Position numbers and translations under genes: made by a program. A stretch of DNA of 14,080 nucleotides from positions 97,051 through 111,130 of the forward strand of contig DETK01000018.1 of assembly GCA_002361615.1 (NCBI GenBank), written 5' to 3'. Origin of the DNA: Bacteroidales bacterium UBA3290. GTDB taxonomy: Bacteria > Bacteroidota > Bacteroidia > Bacteroidales > UBA932. This document shows positions 6,360 to 14,080 of the stretch, one piece after another (position 1 is the stretch's first letter; every line of letters starts with the position of its first letter). The notes below the pieces were generated by a model. The model saw nothing but the letters and a program-made list of their open reading frames with translations. It was not told where the DNA came from and did not search any database.

Positions 6360-7736
6360 TTACTGGACGAAACCGGCGAAGTAGCCGGAGAAGAAGACGT
6401 TGGTCATCAGGTAGCCGATGACCGTCGAAACGGCGACACAGATCAGGCCCGGCATCATGAAACTGTGGTTGAGCAGATACTTGCCGATGACCGTGGTTCC
6501 CGAACGGTCGAAGTTGACCGTTGCGATATCCGAAGGATAGTTCGGGATGAAGAAATAGCCGTAGACGCTGGGAAGGACGCCCAGCAGCACAGGCCCGGCG
6601 ATGCCCAGCTCATAGGCCAGCGGCAGCATGGCCACCACGACGGCGCCCTGCGAATTGATGAGCACCGATACGATGAAGAACACGAAGGCGATGGCCCAGG
6701 GGTAGTGGGTTACCAGACCGGTGAGCATCTGCTTCATCTCTTCCAGATAGTTGCCGAAATAGGTGTCGGCCAGCCAGGCGATGCCGTAGATGGCCACGAC
6801 GGCGACCATGCCCGACTGCCAGACAGCGCCGGCCACGGCTTTCTTGGGCGAAGCCTTGCAGAACATGATGTTGGCCGCTGCGGCCATCAGCATGATGATC
6901 TGGATGCAGATGTTCATCTTCGGCAGTTCGATGGCCTGGGCGATGGTCCGTCCGTCGGCCGTGTGGAGCATCTGGCAGAAGGCGAAGCCCACGATGATCA
7001 GCAGGGAGCCCAGGAACACGAATACCGAGGCCTTGGCTTCGCGGGTGATGACCTTGTCGAGCGTCGTGGCGGTGTTGCCGTACATGTAGGCGTACTGCTC
7101 GGGGTCAGCCTTGCGGCGCAGGAACTCGGGGTCCTTGTCAAGGTCTTTGCCGCGCTTGTACGAGGCCAGGGCCGCGCACATCAGACCGCAGACGCAGGCG
7201 GGGATGGTGACCATCAGCACCTGCGGGATGGTGACCATGTAACCGTTGGCGTTGGAGATGGTCACGAAGGCCACGACAGCGGCGGCGATGGGGGAGCAGG
7301 TGATACCGACCTGGGAGGCGATGGAAGCCACGGCGCAGGGGCGCTCGGGGCGGATGTTCTTTTTCAGGGCGATGTCGCAGATGATGGGCATCACGGTATA
7401 GACTACGTGTCCCGTTCCCACCAGCACGGTGAGGAAGAAGGTCACCAGCGGACCGAGGAACGTGATGTGCTCGGGATGCTTGCGGAGCATCTTCTCAGCG
7501 ATCTGGATCATCCAGTCCATACCGCCTGAGGCCTGGAGCGTACCCGCGCAGGTCACGGCGGCGATGATGATGTAGATGACGTCGGTGGGCGGGGTCCCGG
7601 GCTTCAGCCCGAAGCCGAAAACGAGGATGGCCAGGCCGATGCCTGAAATGGCGCCGAGCGCCAGGGATCCGTATCGGGAACCCACGTAGAGAGCCGCGAG
7701 CACGATCAGCAGCTCGATGATCATGGTGAAGGTCAT
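6360..7736 (-). CDS. dcuB: Anaerobic C4-dicarboxylate transporter, DcuA/DcuB family
   Basis: A 458-residue inner-membrane carrier that exchanges or takes up C4-dicarboxylates (fumarate, malate, aspartate, with succinate leaving the cell) during fumarate respiration. The N-terminus MTFTMIIELLIVLAALYVGSRYG, the early LVFGFGLKPGTPPTDV and LQASGGMDWMIQIAEKMLR, GTGHVVYT (107-114), KKNIRPERP (125-133), RGKDLDKDPEF, NSQGAVVVAMLP, and YPSDIATVNFDRSGTT with LLNHSFMMPG near the end all match E. coli DcuB nearly block for block, with about a dozen hydrophobic segments. The ATG at 7736 aligns with the family start and lies about 27 bases downstream of a TATCTTTG box. It is divergent from deoD and convergent with the fimbrillin-like gene. 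Whether it is functionally DcuA or DcuB (substrate range, any sensory role) cannot be told from sequence. Confidence 0.92.
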   Translation of the reverse strand: MTFTMIIELLIVLAALYVGSRYGSLALGAISGIGLAILVFGFGLKPGTPPTDVIYIIIAAVTCAGTLQASGGMDWMIQIAEKMLRKHPEHITFLGPLVTFFLTVLVGTGHVVYTVMPIICDIALKKNIRPERPCAVASIASQVGITCSPIAAAVVAFVTISNANGYMVTIPQVLMVTIPACVCGLMCAALASYKRGKDLDKDPEFLRRKADPEQYAYMYGNTATTLDKVITREAKASVFVFLGSLLIIVGFAFCQMLHTADGRTIAQAIELPKMNICIQIIMLMAAAANIMFCKASPKKAVAGAVWQSGMVAVVAIYGIAWLADTYFGNYLEEMKQMLTGLVTHYPWAIAFVFFIVSVLINSQGAVVVAMLPLAYELGIAGPVLLGVLPSVYGYFFIPNYPSDIATVNFDRSGTTVIGKYLLNHSFMMPGLICVAVSTVIGYLMTNVFFSGYFAGFVQ

Positions 7737-7762
7737 GCGTCTGGATTTTAGGTTAGTTCTCT

Positions 7763-7770
7763 CAAAGATA
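7763..7770 (-). promoter_or_regulatory. Bacteroidota-type -7 box for the dcu transporter gene
   Basis: The minus strand reads TATCTTTG, exact to TAnnTTTG. The predicted start of transcription near 7757 gives a leader of about 20 bases before the ATG. It forms the left arm of a near-palindrome with the deoD box. No TTTG -33 element is visible at the normal spacing, because the opposite promoter occupies that space. Confidence 0.65.
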
Positions 7771-7784
7771 CGAAATATTTTCGT

Positions 7785-7792
7785 TATCTTTG
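7785..7792 (+). promoter_or_regulatory. Bacteroidota-type -7 box for deoD
   Basis: TATCTTTG, exact to TAnnTTTG, preceded by TTTTCGT. The predicted transcription start near 7797-7799 leaves a leader of about 20 bases to the ATG at 7817. This argues against any upstream start overlapping the box itself. Confidence 0.65.
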
Positions 7793-7816
7793 CATTATTA
7801 CCTCAACAGAATCACG

Positions 7817-8521
7817 ATGGCAACGACCCACAACACCCCCACGCCCCACAACGAAGCCGTTTACGGCCAGATCGCCAAGACCGTCCTGATGGCCGGCGAC
7901 CCGCTCCGCGCCCAGTTCATCGCAGAGCATTTCCTGGAGAATCCCGTGCAGTTCAACAAGGTCCGCGGCATGTCCGGCTTTACCGGCACCTACAAAGGAA
8001 AACCCGTCAGCGTGATGGGCCACGGAATGGGCATTCCCTCGATCGGCATCTACACCTGGGAACTCTTCAATTTCTACGGGGTGGAGACCATCATCCGCGT
8101 CGGTTCGGCCGGTTCGTACGACAACGAACTGCAGCTGGGCGACCTGGTGCTCGCCGAGGGCGCCTGCACCGATTCCAACTACGGTGCACAGTTCGAATTG
8201 CCGGGCACTTTCGCGCCCATCGCCGACTTCGACCTGCTGCGCCGCGCCGCGAATGCCTGCGAATCGTTCGGCTATCATTACAAAGTGGGCAACGTGCTCT
8301 CGTCCGATGCGTTCTACAACCAGCACTCGAAGTCAGGCAACTGGCAGAAGATGGGCGTACTGGCCGTCGAGATGGAGGCTTCGGCCCTCTATATGAATGC
8401 GGCTTTCGCCGGAAAGCGCGCCCTGGTCATGTGCACGATCTCAGACCATATCCTCACCGGCGAAGCCATGTCTTCCGAAGAACGGCAGACATCCTTCACC
8501 CACATGATGGAAGTGGCTTTG

Positions 8522-8533
<12 letters not shown>
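7817..8533 (+). CDS. deoD: Purine nucleoside phosphorylase, DeoD type
   Basis: A 238-residue cytoplasmic enzyme that splits purine (deoxy)ribonucleosides with phosphate into free base and (deoxy)ribose-1-phosphate; the bacterial DeoD form is normally a hexamer. Seen are the phosphate-site GDPLRA (27-32) and RVGSAGS (Arg94), a FTGTYKGKPVSVMGHGMGIPSIGIY block, the ribose-site VEMEASAL (184-191), and SDHILTGE with Asp210 plus ERQTSF with Arg223. These correspond to the catalytic Asp204 and Arg217 of the E. coli enzyme. Length and blocks match B. subtilis DeoD. The ATG at 7817 is chosen because the in-frame upstream codons (a TTG at 7790) overlap the -7 box. The N-terminus is slightly longer and Thr/Pro/Asn-rich. 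The 3' end overlaps the convergent peptidase gene by 12 bases. Confidence 0.95.
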
Positions 8534-10120
<1,587 letters not shown>

Positions 10121-10139
10121 GGTGGTCTGTGTTGGAAGA

Positions 10140-10147
10140 CAAATATA
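10140..10147 (-). promoter_or_regulatory. Bacteroidota-type -7 box for the M28 peptidase gene
   Basis: The minus strand reads TATATTTG, a match to TAnnTTTG, with a predicted transcription start near 10134 and a leader of about 14 bases. It is back to back with the box at 10169-10176. Confidence 0.5.
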
Positions 10148-10168
10148 AGAAAAGTCATCGAATTTTGC

Positions 10169-10176
10169 TACCTTTG
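10169..10176 (+). promoter_or_regulatory. Bacteroidota-type -7 box for the YfcC-type transporter gene
   Basis: TACCTTTG matches TAnnTTTG. The predicted transcription start (about 10181-10184) falls on or just before the ATG at 10184, which would make the message nearly leaderless. The ATG at 10178 would lie upstream of the expected start. Confidence 0.5.
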
Positions 10177-10183
10177 AATGGAA

Positions 10184-11509
<1,326 letters not shown>

Positions 11510-11516
11510 TTATTCG

Positions 11517-11524
11517 TATCTTTA
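11517..11524 (+). promoter_or_regulatory. Probable -7 box for the lipoprotein/Ntn-hydrolase operon
   Basis: TATCTTTA, one base off TATCTTTG, preceded by ATTCG as in the other boxes of the window. The predicted transcription start near 11529 gives a leader of about 17 bases to the ATG at 11546. No terminator is visible between the transporter stop (11507-11509) and this box, so some read-through is likely. Confidence 0.4.
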
Positions 11525-11545
11525 ACCATTCTAATTGTTTGAACC

Positions 11546-12031
11546 ATGAAAGCGCTTAAACATCTTGCAGCAGCCTGCGCAGTGCTCGTGCTGCTGACTT
11601 CCTGCTCCGCCCTTACCCGGACTGCCACCAAACTGGCCTCTGCCACAACGATCGGCAACTCGACCGGCTCCGCCCTTTCGAGCATCTTCAGCGTCCTCAA
11701 GTCCGCAGGCGTGATCGACCTGTCCAATCTGACCAACATCATCAACCTGGGCCGTATCCTTACGGGCGCCGGTACCCTCGCCAATGCGAACAATGCTTTT
11801 ACGAACGATTTCGCCTCGGGCCTGATCAACGGCTCGTCCAACCTGATCAACAGCGCCAACGTGTCCGGTGTCCTCAGCGGGCTGAAAAAGCTCGCCGCCA
11901 TCGACAACGCACCGCTGCTGCAAGCGGCCTCATCCGCGAATACAGGCATAGCGACGCCGCTGTCGGCCCAGACACCCGGCGTGTCGGAAACCCTCTCAAC
12001 CCTGACCAGCATCTATAATCTGGTGAAATAA
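11546..12031 (+). CDS. Small Asn/Ser/Ala/Leu-rich lipoprotein, unknown function
   Basis: A 161-residue predicted lipoprotein: MKALKHLAAACAVLVLLTSC has lipobox LTSC with Cys20. The mature part has a skewed composition rich in Ser, Asn, Ala, Leu and Thr, with few charged residues and no further cysteine. It contains loosely repeated segments of the type LSNLTNIINLGRILTGAGTLANANNAF and FASGLINGSSNLINSANVSGVLSGL, which look like amphipathic helices (inference). I do not recognise the family. Its TAA shares its last A with the ATG of the Ntn hydrolase gene (TAATG at 12029-12033), so the two are translationally coupled and probably act together, for example as a lipid-anchored partner of the hydrolase. 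Confidence 0.8.
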   Translation: MKALKHLAAACAVLVLLTSCSALTRTATKLASATTIGNSTGSALSSIFSVLKSAGVIDLSNLTNIINLGRILTGAGTLANANNAFTNDFASGLINGSSNLINSANVSGVLSGLKKLAAIDNAPLLQAASSANTGIATPLSAQTPGVSETLSTLTSIYNLVK

Positions 12032-13167
12032 TGAAGAAAGTCATCTTATGGATCGTCGGCATCCTTGCCGTCCTGTGTATCGTCCTGGGCTGCATCTGGG
12101 GCCGTGAGATCTCCACCATCCGGACCCTCAAGTCCGTCGGAGGCAACAAGTACCTTTACCAGATGGAATACAAGGCCGCCTACGACCTGGATGACCTTGT
12201 CGCCCAGAACATCGACTCCAACCCCGAACTGCTGGATTACGTGATCGGCCGCATCGGGAAAGGTCTTCCCCTGAAGATCAAGAGCGCCCAGGTGGCCGAC
12301 GAGAACGGTGAACTGGCCACTTTCAACTGCACTTCTTTCCAGGCTGTCAACGCGGGCGGCGAAGGTTTCCTGTTCGGCCGCAACTACGACTACTTCAAGA
12401 ACCCCACGCTGGTGACCGTCTCCCATCCGAAAAGGGGCTACACCTCCATCGCTGTGAGCGATATGTCCCATTTCGGCTATTCCCTGGAGAAACTGCCCGA
12501 ATCGCTGGCCGGCAAACTCAGCTGCCTGGCTTCGATCTATGCCCCCGTGGACGGTATGAACGAGAAAGGACTCTGCACCTCGATCATGGCCCTTCCCGGC
12601 CAGGCCTCCCGGCAGGATACGGAAAAGTACGATGTGGGAACGACCATCATCATGCGCCTGTGGCTGGACCGTTGCGCTACGGTCTCGGAGGCCCTCGCCC
12701 TGCTGGATGAGGTCGATGTCCGGCACGACGCCACCGTCGGCACCGGCTACCATTATATGGTGGCCGATGCCTCCGGCGACTGCGCCGTCGTGGAGTTCGA
12801 CAAGGACGACGGCTGGAAGACCCTGATCGTCCGCAAACCCGCCGGCGAGAAATCGATGCTGGTGACCAACCACCTGCTGTCCGCAAAGTATTATACGACC
12901 GAGCCCGACCCCGCCGTCGGCAACCCCCACAGCAAGAGCTGGTGGCGCTACGAAACAGCCGGCGCCTACCTGGCCGCCCACGACGGCACCCTCACGCTGG
13001 AACAAGCGCAGGAATGCCTCGCCCTGGTCCACTGGAAAGACCTCGTCTGGGACAACGGCACCGTCGAAGACACCCAGTTCAGCAACGTCTACGACCAGCA
13101 CTCCCTGACCCTCGACCTCCGCAACTGGAACGACTACGAAACCACCGTCCACTTCCAGCTTCGGTAA
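12031..13167 (+). CDS. Membrane-anchored Ntn hydrolase (choloylglycine hydrolase / AAT-like amidase)
   Basis: A 378-residue predicted linear-amide C-N hydrolase of the Ntn superfamily that includes bile-salt hydrolase, isopenicillin-N acyltransferase, acid ceramidase and NAAA. An uncleaved signal anchor, KKVILWIVGILAVLCIVLGCIW (about 2-23), precedes a pro-segment. The putative nucleophile is Cys100 in ATFNCTSF, followed by GEGFLFGRNYDYF (110-122) with the family Arg117 and Asp120. Later blocks YAPVDGMNEKGLCTSI, GTGYHYMVADASGDCAVVEFD and LVTNHLLS fit the AAT/choloylglycine fold. In this superfamily the Cys becomes N-terminal by autoproteolysis or processing; here that would free the catalytic chain from the roughly 99-residue anchored part (inference). 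The substrate could be an N-acyl amino acid, N-acyl amine, beta-lactam precursor or conjugated bile salt; sequence does not decide. Its 3' end is followed by an intrinsic terminator. Confidence 0.82.
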   Translation: MKKVILWIVGILAVLCIVLGCIWGREISTIRTLKSVGGNKYLYQMEYKAAYDLDDLVAQNIDSNPELLDYVIGRIGKGLPLKIKSAQVADENGELATFNCTSFQAVNAGGEGFLFGRNYDYFKNPTLVTVSHPKRGYTSIAVSDMSHFGYSLEKLPESLAGKLSCLASIYAPVDGMNEKGLCTSIMALPGQASRQDTEKYDVGTTIIMRLWLDRCATVSEALALLDEVDVRHDATVGTGYHYMVADASGDCAVVEFDKDDGWKTLIVRKPAGEKSMLVTNHLLSAKYYTTEPDPAVGNPHSKSWWRYETAGAYLAAHDGTLTLEQAQECLALVHWKDLVWDNGTVEDTQFSNVYDQHSLTLDLRNWNDYETTVHFQLR

Positions 13168-13189
13168 GCGAAGAACCATCAGTCAGCGC

Positions 13190-13212
13190 AAGGCAGGAAT
13201 GACTGCCTTTTT
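13190..13212 (+). terminator. Intrinsic terminator after the Ntn hydrolase gene
   Basis: AAGGCAG (13190-13196) and CTGCCTT (13203-13209) form a perfect 7-bp stem with a 6-base loop, and the T run continues to 13212. A second copy of the 3' arm, CTGCC plus eight T, occurs at 13221-13233 and could pair with the same 5' arm, acting as a backup. It starts 23 bases after the Ntn hydrolase stop. Confidence 0.7.
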
Positions 13213-13234
13213 GCACTGAACTGCCTTTTTTTTG

Positions 13235-13345
13235 CGCTGCAACGGACGCAGTTGATTCTCAGCTGTTTATGAAAGTTGATCCCCCTGGTTTTAAGGGGGA
13301 TCAACTTGCGTAATCGCTTGACTGTCAGATGTGTCCGTTGCAGCG
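13235..13345. repeat. Large imperfect inverted repeat (52-base arms, 7-base loop)
   Basis: The arms 13235-13286 and 13294-13345 are the same length. Both ends are perfect: an outer 13 bp (CGCTGCAACGGAC against its complement) and an inner 14 bp (13273-13286 with 13294-13307: AAGTTGATCCCCCT). The roughly 25 bases between pair only about half the time. The region 13168-13372 contains no gene. The inner stem lacks a following T run on either strand, so a simple intrinsic terminator is not obvious. No target-site duplication was seen at the ends. Confidence 0.75.
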
Positions 13346-13372
13346 GAAGGAATGACAGAAAGCCCGATGGAA

Positions 13373-14002
13373 TTACAGACTGTCGAAGAACTCAGCATAC
13401 CTGCGGTTGTGGAGGTCGGTGCCGAGGAAGGTGTAATAGCCTTTTTCGAGAAGGTATCGGGCGCGTTCTGCGGCGGGGGAGCCGTAGAAGCCTTGGAGGG
13501 AGCCGAGATTGCGCTGGAAGGCGGCGCCGGCGGCGTGCCAGCGGTCGTAGTCATCGGGAGTTGCCCAGAGATAGCGTTCGGGGTGGGCGAGGACCGGTTG
13601 GTAGCCGGCTTCGACCAGGCGGCGGATCTCCACTTCAGGGACGAGGGGCTCCATCTTTTCCGGCGCACGGAGGCGTAGCTCAATCAGGATGTGGTTGTCC
13701 TTCCAGGGCAGGAGACGCTCCCGGGGCCAGGTCTGGGGGATGAGGCGGTACTCCAGCGAAGGGAAGAGCCTAAGGTCGATGCCTTCCCGGTCCAATTCCC
13801 GCTGTAGGACAGAGACTGCCGCCTCTACCTCGCCTTCCGTATTTGGATAGAGACGCGTACTGTGCGACGTGCATACTGCCTCACGATAGCCGTGGCTTGT
13901 CAGCCAGCGGCAAAGAAACAGCGATTCTTCCAGATCTGCCGCCCCGTCGTCGAGACCGGGGAGGATATGGCAGTGGCAGTCGTAATCAGGCAGTTTTTCC
14001 AT
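13373..14002 (-). CDS. CpsB/YwqE-type PHP-family tyrosine-protein phosphatase, short form
   Basis: A 209-residue cytoplasmic protein of the PHP-domain phosphatases (CpsB/CapC/YwqE), which dephosphorylate tyrosine kinases controlling capsule and exopolysaccharide export. Metal-site motifs are present: DCHCHILPGLDDG with His10, His12 and Asp18/Asp19, CTSHST with His47, FPSLEYR with Glu84, PVLAHPERY with His140, and GTDLHNR with Asp196 and His198. Two oddities: the usual TPH is TSH here, and the chain ends only 11 residues after His198, whereas B. subtilis YwqE (about 254 residues) continues for some 60 more. The natural ATG at 14002 is chosen because it is about 22 bases downstream of a TATCTTTG box; an in-frame TTG at 14026 lies within that box. 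No kinase or capsule gene is in the window. Alternatively it is a related PHP phosphoesterase with a different substrate. Confidence 0.82.
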   Translation of the reverse strand: MEKLPDYDCHCHILPGLDDGAADLEESLFLCRWLTSHGYREAVCTSHSTRLYPNTEGEVEAAVSVLQRELDREGIDLRLFPSLEYRLIPQTWPRERLLPWKDNHILIELRLRAPEKMEPLVPEVEIRRLVEAGYQPVLAHPERYLWATPDDYDRWHAAGAAFQRNLGSLQGFYGSPAAERARYLLEKGYYTFLGTDLHNRRYAEFFDSL

Positions 14003-14023
14003 TCGTTTGGGCGTAATCGATGA

Positions 14024-14031
14024 CAAAGATA
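14024..14031 (-). promoter_or_regulatory. Bacteroidota-type -7 box for the PHP phosphatase gene
   Basis: The minus strand reads TATCTTTG, preceded by a run of T. The predicted transcription start near 14017-14019 leaves about 15 bases to the ATG at 14002. The remaining bases, 14032-14080, show no supported feature. Confidence 0.6.
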
Positions 14032-14080
14032 AAAAAAAGACCGGAGAAGCTCGCAGTGACCCGTCCTGATTTTTCTTTAC

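Noticed and set aside
6465..7529. A 354-codon open frame on the plus strand opposite the dcu gene
   Set aside because: The translation is dominated by Gly, His, Asp and Val, typical of the complement of membrane-protein codons. No domain.
12031..13167. Calling the Ntn hydrolase a bile-salt hydrolase
   Set aside because: The nucleophile is at residue 100 behind a membrane anchor, and the motifs fit the wider amidase/acyltransferase group. Substrate cannot be assigned from sequence.
12046..13179. A 377-codon open frame on the minus strand opposite the Ntn hydrolase gene
   Set aside because: Mirror of a gene with clear family motifs; no promoter, and it would start inside the terminator region.
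13235..13345. Insertion sequence or CRISPR-like element
   Set aside because: There is no transposase, no target-site duplication at the ends and only one repeat pair, so it is reported only as an inverted repeat.

Overview
The window looks like chromosomal DNA of a GC-rich member of the Bacteroidales. Three observations support this. Most operons are preceded by a TAnnTTTG-type -7 box (usually TATCTTTG or TATCTTTA) a short distance upstream of the start codon, which is the promoter signature of the Bacteroidota, and Shine-Dalgarno sequences are weak or absent. There are many lipoproteins with LxxC signal peptides, including a fimbrillin-like one. The metabolic genes fit an anaerobic, amino-acid-using commensal. 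Genus or family cannot be fixed from the sequence alone. No tRNA, rRNA, CRISPR array, insertion sequence or phage gene was seen.

Layout. (1) 1-2090, minus strand: the start of urocanate hydratase (hutU, running off the left edge), and upstream of it in the same operon a bifunctional glutamate formimidoyltransferase / formimidotetrahydrofolate cyclodeaminase, i.e. histidine degradation with one-carbon transfer to folate. (2) 2279-6307, plus strand: a tight five-gene envelope operon encoding a CsgG-like protein, a small lipoprotein, a DUF4810-type lipoprotein, a GNA1162/DUF799-type lipoprotein and a fimbrillin-like lipoprotein whose C-terminal half has 28-29-residue, glycine-rich, cysteine-containing repeats. 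(3) 6360-7736 minus and 7817-8533 plus: a DcuA/DcuB-family C4-dicarboxylate transporter and a DeoD-type purine nucleoside phosphorylase, fired divergently from a 30-bp near-palindromic double promoter. (4) 8522-10120 minus and 10184-11509 plus: a secreted M28 metallopeptidase and a YfcC/DcuC-family transporter, again divergent. The peptidase gene overlaps the end of deoD tail to tail. (5) 11546-13167, plus strand: a small unknown lipoprotein translationally coupled to a membrane-anchored Ntn hydrolase of the choloylglycine hydrolase / acyltransferase type, followed by an intrinsic terminator. (6) 13235-13345: a large imperfect inverted repeat with a perfect 14-bp inner stem. (7) 13373-14002, minus strand: a short CpsB/YwqE-type PHP-family tyrosine phosphatase.

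How it fits together. The peptidase, the YfcC-type carrier, the histidine-degradation genes and the Dcu carrier suggest peptide and amino-acid use with dicarboxylate exchange (inference). The most distinctive part is the CsgG/DUF4810/GNA1162 operon. The three core families are known to travel together in Proteobacteria, but here they come with an extra small lipoprotein and a repeat-bearing fimbrillin-like protein as possible surface cargo. The second item of interest is the lipoprotein plus anchored Ntn amidase pair.
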